DNA of 64,000 nucleotides from positions 10,407,274 to 10,471,273 of the forward strand of contig OZ038463.1 in assembly GCA_964036295.1 (NCBI GenBank), in the 5' to 3' direction. Below, in pieces: positions 10,101 to 20,270 of this stretch. Made by a program: the position numbers and the translations under genes. Numbering within the stretch: position 1 is the stretch's first letter; every line of letters starts with the position of its first letter. The DNA is from Plumapathes pennacea. Its lineage: Eukaryota; Cnidaria; Anthozoa; Antipatharia; Myriopathidae. The notes under the pieces were generated by a model. The model was not told the origin of the DNA. It searched no databases and saw only the letters and a list, made by a program, of their open reading frames with translations.

Positions 10101-13100
10101 TCAAATTGATCTCGTCGCAGTAAAGAAAACGCAAGAATTCCATGAGACTCTCGGAGTCACAGTCAGGAAGCTCAATTTCGCCTCCAGTCTCGGCGATCTC
10201 ACCATGGAACATGGCGAAAAACACGGGACTGCTGATGGAGAGGACATACTTGTGAGCAGGAAGGGTGACCATTAGATCTGCCTGGGTGGAATCTTTCACT
10301 ACAAATTTCACATCACTGATAAGTGAATTGTTGAACATATATTTGTTTCTCTCAGCTATGGTCTTTCTTTTGGTTTGCCAATCGTAATCTCCTGCAGAAG
10401 CCATCTTTCTCTCTTCGGCAACCAACACACAACTTGTGCGCACGCGCAGTGAAACAAACCACTCCTTTTCTGCGACGCCCTGGGCACGAATTCCAATAAA
10501 TAAATAAATAAATAAATAAATAATAAAAAGGCTCAAAGTCTTGACCCTCCCAGCACCCAAAATGCAAATGAACACTGCGAGTTACAAACGGCAAGGTGGG
10601 ACGGTTAGACTAAGTGGACAGCTCTGGTTTCCGTGCTGTTGCAATGCAAAAAAAAAAAACGAACAAGTGTTTGTTTTGACACTAAATATATTTATTTTTT
10701 TTCAATTTCAGGTCGTGACTTTCTTTTAGACTCCTCAAAGATGGACGCTATCAGTAAGTTTTTTTATGGTACATTGTTGGGTACAGCGGATTGTTAGCCT
10801 GCGTAGCTGGCGGTCTCATTCGATGCGGTTGAACGCGCCTCAGTTTCCCATCTGCCACCAGTACAAAATGGCGCCCGTGAACACTGTTCAACCGCATCGA
10901 ATGAGACCGCCAGCTACATAGGCTAGGGGAATGTTTGCTTTTTACACTACTTTAGTCTAATATCTGATCTAACTTACCTCTGTATCAACTAAAGAGGTTT
11001 CACTCACTCCAGCCATTGCATTTTAGGCCCCATCCACTCCCTAATCCGTTTTCGTTTGAAAACACATACTTTTTTATGTAGTACACTTTATCTCAAATTT
11101 ATCTCTCTTCCCACCCTTCCTCCTCCCATCCGTTCCTTCTCACTCAGCTCCTTACCATTTAATACCTCTGTTTCGGTTATAAATAACAAAAAATCAGTGG
11201 CTAAGTCAATCTGCCGAAAAGTTCCTCCCAGGAGCATTTTATATGAGCATGGCTTTAACTGTTTATATCTTACTTTTGCAAATGTGAAATTGGAGGTTGG
11301 AAAAATTGATTGGTGAGTGGATGATTAGCATTTTGCTTCCTTCGCGAGCTAATCAAAGTATCAGTCTGTTTACTCGCACTAACGTGGCTCCTTCCTTTTC
11401 CGTTACACTGACACTTGTTTAGCTTTTGACGTCACTATAAATGACCGAATTTGCTTTGGGCTGAAGGCGTTCAACTTGAAGCTACCTCCTTGTAAGGTAA
11501 TTGCCGTCAGTTTGGGAAATGATAGTTATGGGAACTTACAGTACACAAAACTACGTGGTATCACGGCAGCTGAGTAATTTGAATAACCGTGCATTTGCAA
11601 CAATTTGTCTAGTGTACTACCATGCAATTGAATATCAAAACTGGCCAATTTTAACGAAAGAGTTTGCCAGCTGGTGACAAGGATTTCTCTGCAAGCGTTT
11701 ACTGGTTTGGCCCGATAAAAGCTGTGTTGGCATGCATAGTTCTGCACCGGCAATGAATTATGGATTTGAGTATGAATTTATGATTTGTGGAGATATAGCA
11801 AGAAAACTACGCATCATATTTGAATCAGAAATTTATTTATTTTTATCTTTGTTACAGTCATTATTGTTACATTGTTTACCTCTTTTTGTTTAAAAAGCAT
11901 AAATAGATGGTCGATGATTAACTCCAAATTCTCGCGCCCGCCGGTCTAAATTTCAGAAATTGCAAAAGGACGGCTTTGTTATAGTCCCAGGAAAATTTCC
12001 TGATACGTGTTAACGTTTTCATTCTACTTTGCTATTCACAGGTAGAGCACTTCAGTGCTTCGTCCAAAGCCATTGAAGACTTCCATGCCAATAACTCGGC
12101 CGTTATTGGTGCCGCTGCTATACACGATGACTTGTGCTATGTTTTACCCAGGTAAAGTAGTAAACTATTTGACACATAAAATAGACTTGTCATTATTAGG
12201 GAACCAGGCTGCACTAAGCAAACAAACAAACTAAAAAGAAAAAGAAAAAGAAAAAAGAAAAAAAAAAAAAAAAAAAAACTACCCTTGCACAAATTCTCTT
12301 CCATGAAACACTATAGGCGCATCAAATGCTATATTTTCCTTTGCTTCAACAGTTTGAAGAAGGGTAGACTTGTTGGCATTTCGCATCATCTACCAAAGGA
12401 GGGGCCTTTCGCGACACATGAGGAATTGCGGAAACATTGGAAAGTTATGGTATTAAGTAGTTATATCTGTCTTATGGGAGGTTGCCATATCGACTATTTT
12501 TGGCGTGCAACTGGATTCACTTGAGTTTGACACCCAGCAGAAGTCACTTGATCGACTATTGTCTTGAGAACTTCTTCCGCAAATGTTCTACCCTATCGCA
12601 TCGCTTTACCGTCATGCGCACGCTCGCACACACTATTCGATACCTTCTCTATACTTTACTAAGTATGCCCCCTTTAAATTATTATTCAACACGTTGTCAA
12701 CAGAGTTGCATGTACTGTCTAACTACTGTAATATACAGTTACTTATGTTTGAAGAAAAAATGTTATACGTCAACAGTATGGTTACAGACTGCCTGCAAAG
12801 GAAACTACATTCTACAATATCAGCTTCTATTACATCAAAAGCAAACTCTTCACGTATCCTTACCATTATTAATTTGATTTAGGTTTGTGATTTGTGCGCA
12901 CATCTGAGAACGCCTTGACTGATTTTTGTTGTACCTTTCAATTAAATCATTTTTCGACGATATACTCGTCAGACTATAATCTCCGTGCGTACGTCGTAAA
13001 CACAATAACAGAGCTCCAAAGGGTATCTGTTCGTGTTGAACTGCAGCACTGCATGTGCATTTTATTCGAACCGATATCGACACCGAACGTATACAACTGC

Positions 13101-16100
13101 ATGCGGACGCACAACTGAAGACACACAATATCGAAAAAGAGCTTACTTTTGCATAAGTAACTAAACTGAAAAGAAAATAACAAACGAAGAGAAATGTGAC
13201 AACAAAACATTTGGACGAACTGAAAAAGACACCTCACCAGGACGAGATATACTTGAAGTAATGTTCACTAATAAACAGCATACCAGTTCAGTTCCTTCAA
13301 TAACCCGACGCGCGTGCTAAGCAATATCTTTACAAGATTTAGAACGAATGCGTCAAATTATCCTTTCCGCCAGATTTACCCTTTGCTGCTCGAGTTACTG
13401 CAGAATCTCCTTAATAGGGGAATCAGATATCCAGGTTGCTGCATCCGTAGCAGAGAGCCAATAGTGTCTCCTCGCTGTGACCAACAGGCTATCTTCAAAG
13501 CATTCCTGAAGGACCTTCACATCCGGATGCCGTCCATATGCGGGACACCCTTAAGGCTGATGGCTTCCCCCATGTACCCTGTCAAAACTTTACACAGTGC
13601 TTCCTCAGAGATTAGGAGCAATCTGACCCGAGAGACACCACAGATGCCGCATTGTCGTCCGTTTGAAAGCTTACCTGGCAGACGGACAACCGTTGAGGGT
13701 GTAAACAAGGGCGTAAACGAACCACGCCTTGGTCTTTCAATGGGCGCCGATGCAAACCAGGAATCACCAAACGTCGTCTCAGGAAGTGAGCTGCAGTGGA
13801 CGTTAGTTACTCCTTTGAGCCCCATTTTAATAGCCACGTTATTTTTGCCATTTATTTTGTTTGTATAGGTAATCGCATGATTTCTAGTGCAATTTGGAAT
13901 AAATTAGCACGAGTAAGTTTTTCAAAGACGACAAAATTGCACGAGCGCCGCCCAAAACCGCTCTATTTAAAGATACAAAATATACAGTGATTGAGTAACA
14001 CTCTTTTGCCATAATTTTCCAGGCGATGCTATTACTGCACAGGAAAGTCCACCAGTTTCTAAGGGCGTGACCAGTACGATGACTCCCGAAATTCACCCGC
14101 AGTCCACCCCAGCCAGTATTTCACGACCTCGGCTGGTACCGCATTTCACGGCTAGCAGACGCCTGAAATTCAGCCCCAGCAAGTCGAAAATGATGCACAG
14201 AGCCGTACCCCGTCCTGTTCTCTCTTCTTCTACCAGGAAGAATGCATTACCCCTGTGCAGCATCAACAAACCTAACCAGGATAAGAGAAACGCACCTGAT
14301 CAAACTGGAGACTCGGAAATTTTACTGTCTGTCAACTCTTCAACACATCAAGCAGTGGTGAACAACGCGACTTGCGGTGTACCCTTGCCCGTCCCACTAA
14401 AAATAGCACTGGGGAGAAGCCAGCCTCAGACGGGAGCAAAGGCCCAAATGGTGGGAGTCCGGTCAAGCAGAGTTGTTAGGACCGCTGCAGTCCCCAGTAC
14501 GTCTTACTGTCCTACTGTGTCCCTCACTTGCTTTTCTGGTTGCTCCAGTGCTACGATAAGTAAATCAAGCACAGGGAGCGTGGAAATCACGCACCAGAAT
14601 CCCGCTTTGGTTGCCAAGCGATTGCCCGCTACACGACCAGGTTTTGCATGGGCAAATGGTGTTGTTAACAGCAATTTCCCAGAGGCGACGAATGTGCTAT
14701 CAGATGCAACAGTGAGAAAAAGCATAAGTCCCGGCTTTGCTCCTATCAACACGGTAGCTTCTTCAAACCTTGGGCGTAGTACTGATATCGCCTTGGACTC
14801 CTTCCAAAGAATCGCGACCACAACTGGTAGATGTCTCCCCTTTTCACCGGTGGAAAGACAAGCAAACACCATGGCTGAGATGGTTTGCCGAAAGAGAAAG
14901 GTAAGCGCTATCAGTATGACTATTAATTCCAATGAGGAGGTAGGGATGGTGCTGCAGTTGAACTTCGCTACTCGAACTTTAACCCTTTTCCCTTTGATTT
15001 GCCCTTGTTTTTCAGTCATTTTCTATTGCCTATTTCGAACTCCCCGCTATCTCGAACTATGTTTTGTTTCCCTTGGCCCACATTAACCTTGGTTATCTCG
15101 AATTCTATAATGACAAAATTGATGGTCAGGACAAACATGCAAAACGTATCGGCCAAAGACAGCTGGAAACCATACAAAAACCTTTATTTTTTTTACTGTA
15201 ATTGACGCTGTAATTGAAACCTCGTTATGTCTCGAACTATTTTTCGTTTCCCTCGAGCTCAAGATAGCAAGGTTTAACCGTATATGATCAGGCTAAACTG
15301 TCTTCCCCCAAGTACTGCGTACTGGGTTCGTAAAATTCCGAACGTGGTACACTCGAGTGTTCTCTGAGGCAAAAAAAGTAGCTATCTGGACCGAGTGCAC
15401 AAAAGCAAAACCTTCTGCAATTGGACTAACTGAATGATGTGCTGTAACACGCATGTAGGCAGACGAAACTACTGGTACTGAAGAGCCACACAACAGGAAA
15501 CCAAGATCAAAACCTAAAGTTCAAGACTTGGACATAAGACAGTTGGCATACAGTAATCAGGTACTGGTGAAAATCATTTGTGGCCTCAAATATTTGAATA
15601 CGTCTTCGGTCATCCTTTCTATAACAGGGTTGCCATGGTCAGGGAAAAGTCAGTGGAGAACAATTTTCTTTTTCAAGGAGATCGGGCAAAAGTCAGGGAA
15701 TTTTGCATCAAATTAGGAAAAGTTTAGGTTCTTGTGAAAGTCAGGGGATTATATTTTCAGGTTGCGATAAGCTTAGATAACGATTATGGGCAAGACAATA
15801 TCATTTCAAAAAGTTTCCAGGAAGATGAAGATGAAGAGAAGCATACAGTTGATAGCTTTCAAAACAAACTGAATGATTGAAGCAAATGTAAAGTTAAAGG
15901 TCCTGGTCATGGTGTTCGATCACGTCATTCATGGTCAGTGAAAATTGTTTTGGGGCAAGTGAAATATAGGGATGTTTTTATCATTCTTAGTGAGTGACAA
16001 CCCTGTATAAGTACAGGACTAATTATTAAACACCAGCAAGTCGAACCAACTTTTCACTCTTCCATTAGAACTGCAACAACATGTACATAAACTCTGCATT

Positions 16101-16450
16101 GATTTCTTTAAACCAAATGGATGTCAGTGGGTTCACTTATAGTCTTTACAGACAAATCATGGCTGGCGGCACAGCTCTTAATGCGACAATAAAACTTATG
16201 CATAGGGGTTCGTCAACATGCAGACATAGTACACGGTTTTGGGCGTTTAAGTATAAACTTCAGGCTCTTAATCACTCGCATTGTATGACATACGCAGCTC
16301 AACAAAGCCAATACTGCTACACTGATGGACTGGTCGAGAAAGCATGGTATTGTCGTGAAATCCAAAGACAAGAAAGGAGAGATGGTGGATAAGATCAAGC
16401 TGTTCTTTGGTCTGACGCAGAGTGAGCTGCCCACAATCTATCATCCTTGA
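5984..16450 (+). CDS. C18orf63: C18orf63-family protein (DUF4708-type) with C-terminal SAP-like motif
   Basis: I read 12 phase-consistent exons: 5984-6117, 6540-6618, 6824-6880, 7512-7623, 10712-10753, 11423-11496, 12042-12151, 12353-12449, 13404-13785, 14023-14900, 15459-15560 and 16298-16450 (TGA). They encode about 739 residues. Family anchors are CRELLF near the start, INQRLAPLWNKAG and KGRDFLLDS in exons 4-5, CYVLPSLKKG across exons 7-8, the KHW motif, and CCIRSREPI with FKAFLKDL in exon 9. These follow my memory of vertebrate C18orf63 in order and spacing. The function of the family is not established. The middle (exon 10) is Ser/Pro/Thr-rich and probably disordered. The last 51 codons look like a SAP helix-extended-helix motif, suggesting DNA or RNA contact (inference). 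One exon of about 60 bases expected between 12449 and 13404 was not found. The start at 5984 fits the family length, but an out-of-frame ATG ORF begins at 5785. Confidence 0.85.
7081..7138. repeat. (TA)n microsatellite
   Basis: About 29 uninterrupted AT dinucleotides. It lies in the third intron of the C18orf63-like gene. The Tyr-Ile-repeat ORF crossing it is an artefact of the repeat. Confidence 0.95.
7275..7390. repeat. Short degenerate TTGGCTGACT repeat cluster
   Basis: The motif TTGGCTGACT or close variants occurs several times in both orientations, with an inverted partner CAGTCAGC. It is intronic and noncoding, possibly a decayed foldback element. Confidence 0.4.
8842..8925. repeat. 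84-bp foldback MITE
   Basis: The left arm TAGCCCGCAATGCAAGTGTT and the right arm AACACCTGCATTGCAGGCTA are reverse complements with few mismatches. The inner parts (TCTGA... / ...TCAGA) also pair. It lies in the host intron just 3' of the nested BTB gene. Confidence 0.7.
9034..10404 (-). CDS. Intronless BTB-BACK-PHR protein (BTBD3/BTBD6 type)
   Basis: The frame encodes 456 residues from ATG at 10404 (MASAGDYDW...) to TAG at 9036-9034. An in-frame upstream extension exists, but it crosses the (AAAT)n tract and looks like 5' UTR, so the MASAG start was chosen. The order is a BTB/POZ domain at about residues 25-135 (SDVKFVV, then PAHKYVLSISSPVFFAMF), a BACK domain to about 240, and a C-terminal PHR beta-sandwich at about 300-455 (GWAYGGNSDDLCFSV, GYFGFDVF). 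This architecture is that of BTBD1/2/3/6 proteins, adaptors for cullin-3 ubiquitin ligases (family knowledge); the substrate cannot be inferred. Vertebrate relatives are spliced, whereas this copy has no intron, which may mean an old retrocopy or intron loss. The frame is intact, so it is probably functional. It lies antisense within intron 4 of the C18orf63-like gene. Confidence 0.92.
   Translation of the reverse strand: MASAGDYDWQTKRKTIAERNKYMFNNSLISDVKFVVKDSTQADLMVTLPAHKYVLSISSPVFFAMFHGEIAETGGEIELPDCDSESLMEFLRFLYCDEINLTGNGVLQILYLAKKYIIPSLSTKCYEFLNEHVDAKNVFSILPGAQKFEENDLFNKCWEVIDCHTQEAIQSEDFLDVSKEVVISILERNSLLVREVELFKAVDSWAGKECIRQGRDDSAQERRMVLGESTLNLIRFPLMSEREFAEQVPRTQLLSNNDVCTMFLYFNSVSELPIKYSSIPRGLPAVRKVPLRCKRFEHIISPRHAISGWAYGGNSDDLCFSVESVSGGVTLHGVRLFGKKGSHYHVKLVLHETSGNVVQQIVACREGNFNTESVKRDGYFGFDVFLDHPHMVENSKTYALCAQIVGPPSFYGMEGKSQVSMCGGSIRFTFSNVGGANYNDSTNVNMGQFMELIFSP
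10495..10530. repeat. (AAAT)n microsatellite
   Basis: About eight AAAT units, about 90-125 bases upstream of the BTB start codon on that gene's strand, so within its likely 5' UTR or core promoter. Confidence 0.9.
10795..10925. repeat. 131-bp MITE with ~40-bp terminal inverted repeats
   Basis: The left end begins TAGCCTGCGTAGCTGGCGGT and the right end ends with nearly its exact reverse complement; the arms match over about 40 bases with two differences. The spacer is only about 50 bases, so a strong hairpin is possible. It is intronic in the C18orf63-like gene, immediately after exon 5. Confidence 0.85.
12221..12279. repeat. A-rich simple repeat
   Basis: AAAC units pass into AAAAAG units and then a run of more than 20 A. 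It sits in an intron, about 75 bases before the exon starting at 12353. Confidence 0.9.
15025..15280. repeat. Direct repeat with CTCGAACTAT motif
   Basis: The stretch ATCTCGAACTATGTTTTGTT near 15050 recurs as GTCTCGAACTATTTTTCGTT near 15229, with related TATCTCGAA words between them. It lies in the intron between exons 10 and 11 of the C18orf63-like gene. It is probably a fragment of an interspersed repeat. Confidence 0.45.
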
Positions 16451-16538
16451 CATCCAAAGCTTTCTCTGTATCAGGTAAGACGGTGCTGCAGCTCCTTGAC
16501 TGTACATTCAGTAGTCAGTCAACTAGTTTCAAAATTTT

Positions 16539-16905
16539 CTAATTTTCCTGCCTATTTTATGTTATTGAACGCCGAAATCACTGTTTCTTTCTAATTTATC
16601 TACAAGAGATCTCTCATTTTGAATGAAAGTGTTATGTTCCTTTAAACCAAATAGTTACCGCTAGTGCACGTTACCTGCGGGCTCCATTGGCCATTTTTAC
16701 TGTTGGAAAGAAAGAAGTTGCCAATTTTCCTGCCTATTAAACGCCGAAATAACTCTTTCTAACTTATCTACCATGGGCACTCTCTGATTTAAAGTATTTG
16801 TTGCAGTTTTCCTTTAAAGTTGCTTTAATGTTCCTTTAAAGCAAATAGCTGCGCGCGGGCTGCATCCATTGGCCATTTTTACTGTTGGAAAGAAAGAAGT
16901 GCAAG
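16539..16905. repeat. ~180-bp tandem duplication (two diverged units)
   Basis: Both units share AATTTTCCTGCCTATT, AACGCCGAAAT, ATGTTCCTTTAAA and CCATTGGCCATTTTTACTG in the same order, with indels between. The units are about 16539-16718 and 16719-16905, just 3' of the last C18orf63-like exon. Confidence 0.65.
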
Positions 16906-19010
16906 GCGTTTCTCATTTGATACATATATTGCTATCTAAACTTTACTGGAAGACACGGGAAAACCAAATAATCTAGACTCAGCGGTGAGCTCAATATCTC
17001 GCGCGAAAACAGGGCACGTACATCTCCCGCGCCTTCAAATGTCGGCCATTGCAAGAATTAATTTATCAGTCGTAAGCCCTACAACACATCTATCGTAAGT
17101 CACACAATTGCAGTCGTTAACTGGCTAGCTCCTTTGCTGCCAGACCTCGCGTGTTCTGCTCTGCAGAGGGTGGGATTTTATACTGGGTTTTACTGCAGTT
17201 TTAAATAAGTTATTATATGACGGTTAGTGTGGTATAAAAGACATAAAGAAAAAAAAAAACGTAACCGAAAATAACCAAAAAAGTTTTACTGGTGTATTGC
17301 ATTAGCTGTTTTAGTGTTTGTGTCGTTCATTTGTCTTGTGGTTTTAGTCACGTGGATGCTGGCACAATCAAGATTCTACTAGTCGAGTATTGAGATAATA
17401 ATCTATCAAAACACATTGTCGAAAAGTTTGGTACACGTTCTATCTCATAATGAATGGGCGATCCAGCTAGAACGCAAAATGCTTCCCAAGAGCGAGTGAC
17501 TGTCCTCGATGGCCGACTAGAAAGCTAATACGTCATACTGACGGCCGAAAACCCACATCGCTCCCGGCAGTAACCACTGCATGTTTGTTATTTTGAGTCT
17601 GCGAGAGACTTCTGTCCGCAAATTTCCCTCAGGGGTCAGAACTGACATCACGCAGGTGCTTTTGGTAGCTTCTCTTCAATTGATAGTGACAGACAAGATG
17701 TTCGCGTGATAAATAAAGAACCGTGTGCATGCAGCGGTTTCCTTGTTCATCGATTGATCCAAGTGGGTGATTACATCACGCCCGCAAGTTGATTTTAGAA
17801 TGTTGTACTATTGAAACGAGGCATGTGCCCCTTTGTTCTCTATGAGCTGTAATTTCAAAAGGTTATTTTATGAGCGCAAATAAACGAGGTCTGAACCTGC
17901 TGCAGACAATCGCTACCAGGACCATAATCTGTTGTTCGTAACTTTCTTTTCTTCAAAGTCATTCTTATGAAAGCTATTTTCATAACAAAGACTTTTTTGG
18001 GCCTTTTCTAATGGGTCATTTGACTCCAATGAAAACAAACAAGAAGATTTTAACTTGAAAAGTGGAGGAGTTTTATTTATTCATTTTGTCATACTCTGTT
18101 ACGATTGAATTTGCAAACTGTTTAACCGTTCTTGTATCATTCTATGAACTCAACCCATTCCAACCTTGAAGTATTCTGCACTTCGAAGCTGGTGTTTTCC
18201 CGTGGCCCATACCTTAAGCTCATTTTCACTTGTTTCAATTTTGCCTCTGGTGATTAATAATCGTGTGACTTCTGGTCGCTTCTAATCGTCATGTAATTGC
18301 CACAAAGGTGACAATAGTAGATATTAACAGCTATTGGTTGCACGAGTGTTTGCATTGAAGACAACAAAGGAAATCGAGTTGATAAACACCACAGCAACAC
18401 GTGTTACACCATTGTGGGTCAAATGTGCTGTTTCGTGGCAAGCACTTAAGCTGATTAGCATTAAGACACGTGCAGGAGCGAGGGTGGTCTATTTATCAAC
18501 ATGGGAGTCAGAATTTTGTGATAGTTATTGCTCATTAATTTGATGAAAGGAGTTCTACGATTTTACATAAGAGTAAGTGAGACACGTAAATATGTCTTGA
18601 TCAGATGGTCCAGCTAATTAAAAATTCCATAATATCATTTCTGATTCGATATTCAGTTCTTGGTGTAGTTTAATTATATTATTGATCATACTGGGGATAC
18701 ACTATGGTGGTAATACGTTATGGTAGTGATGATGATTGTACTAATATAATAAGAGTTCACTTAAAATATGAAATAGCGAACGGCTCCTATCATTTTTTAC
18801 TGTGTAACTCGTATAAATAAACAAATGTGCGAGTTCGTATAGGACAGCATTATCTTTTACGCGAAATATGATATATGAAGTGGTGGCAAGCTCAGTTTTC
18901 TTCTGCTGGGCCCAGTTTTTTAAAGCACGATTAGGCATCCTGGATTAGGTCCAAACTTTTGTGTCATTTTTAGGCCTGAAAAGCAAAAGATTTTGGTCCT
19001 AATACAATGA
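16906..19010. other. Intergenic, no gene recognised
   Basis: The short frames here show no domain, no splice-site partners and no composition change. An AATAAA occurs near 17713 but is far from the upstream stop codon. I see nothing further that can be named. Confidence 0.5.
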
Positions 19011-19012
19011 AT

Positions 19013-19172
19013 TCTCTCTAAGGCGGACACCCTCGGGACTAGCATTTAGTGTCCGCCTTGGACAGATTTCAGTTACAAAGAAACAAGTGAGAATCTGCAA
19101 GGACCAAATCTACATGCTGTCCGCCTTAGAGAAGTATCCCCTTTAGAGGGGTGTCCGGCGCTTAGGAAGAGT
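19013..19172. repeat. MITE-like element with GGCGGACA inverted repeats
   Basis: TCTCTAAGGCGGACA near 19014, TGTCCGCCTTGGACAG near 19051 and CTGTCCGCCTTAGAGAAG near 19118 form nested inverted repeats, followed by GTGTCCGGCGCTTA. The arrangement is that of a small palindromic transposon relic. Confidence 0.55.
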
Positions 19173-19429
19173 TGGCAGTACAACTTCCTCGATATGCTTT
19201 TACCTAGAATTTTTTTTAATTTATTTTTTTTTTTTTAGTTAGACTTTTATCTAAACCCTGCAGTTTGTTGGTCAAGCGGTAGAGAGAAAGAATTTTGGTT
19301 AATCGTGGGTTAGCTTGATGGAGTTTTGAACAAACGGGCCTTGACGTGCAACAAAACTGTGTGCACACTTCAAGACTAAACCCGATGTGTACAGCTTCCC
19401 TCCTGCATTTGCAGATAATTCTCTGAGTC

Positions 19430-20270
19430 ATTCATTTCGACTCCCGTGTACAGTTACTTTCCCCTGCTACACTGCAGGTAAAGTCTTCTCTGTCTAAATG
19501 CATCCATTTCCAGTCTAATACTAAAAAACTAATGTCATGTGTATAGTTCTCCTTGTCCATTGTGTAGATAATCCAAAAGTCTTCTCTGTCTAAATGCATC
19601 CATTTCCAGTCTAATACTAAAAACATTATGTCATGTGTATATAGTTCTCATTGTCCATTGTGTAGATAATCCACTTCCACTCTGTCTAAACTCTCCCATT
19701 TCCACTCTCACTGGTAAATTCTACCCTGTTACATACTGTGTAAAACAGGGTAAAATGTATGTAAATAAGCCACTTTTTGCTTGTAAATTGGAATCTACAT
19801 GCTGTCTACCCATTAACGCAATGTGTAGATGGGTACAGAGTATGTGAAAAGAATTTACACATGATGTAAATCATGTGTAAATTGTGTGTAGCTTACGTGT
19901 AAAATCTTTGCTAGCCATATTTACATACTATGTAAAAGGTAAACTTTTCCAGTGCTAAGACTAAAACCTGGAACACAACCTTACAGCTTAGACTAGAACC
20001 ATTGTGCCCAGTGGAGATCCCTCGTTTCCACTCTAGGTATAAAATCGCTGCATGCAGTCCAGCCCCCTCCCCTGTACGCTGTGTATTATTCCCTCTCCTC
20101 CCCTCCCCTCCGCTGTTTTGAAGTCGATCACTCATTTTCATTCTAATATTAAAACCACTGTGTACAGTTCCTCTCAGCCACTCTGCGGATAATCCCTGTG
20201 TCTTTAATCCCTTACTTCCCACTTTCTCAGAGTACATTGCTCCTTGTCTACTCTGTAGACATTCGCCTCG
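19430..20270. repeat. Degenerate ~96-bp minisatellite
   Basis: Two adjacent units (from about 19482 and 19578) are nearly identical over TCTGTCTAAATGCATCCATT and the following CAGTCTAATACTAAAAA. Looser copies continue to about 20270, recognisable by CTAATA.TAAAACC, GTGTACAGTTCC and GTAGATAATCC. The array is noncoding and decays toward its right end. Confidence 0.6.

Noticed and set aside
10405-10575. 57-residue N-terminal extension of the BTB protein
   Set aside because: It crosses an (AAAT)n tract and has no family similarity; the start at 10404 begins a typical BTBD N terminus.
14504-15019. 171-codon minus-strand frame
   Set aside because: It lies opposite the large Ser/Thr-rich exon of the C18orf63-like gene, which has matching splice phases on both sides; the antisense frame has none.
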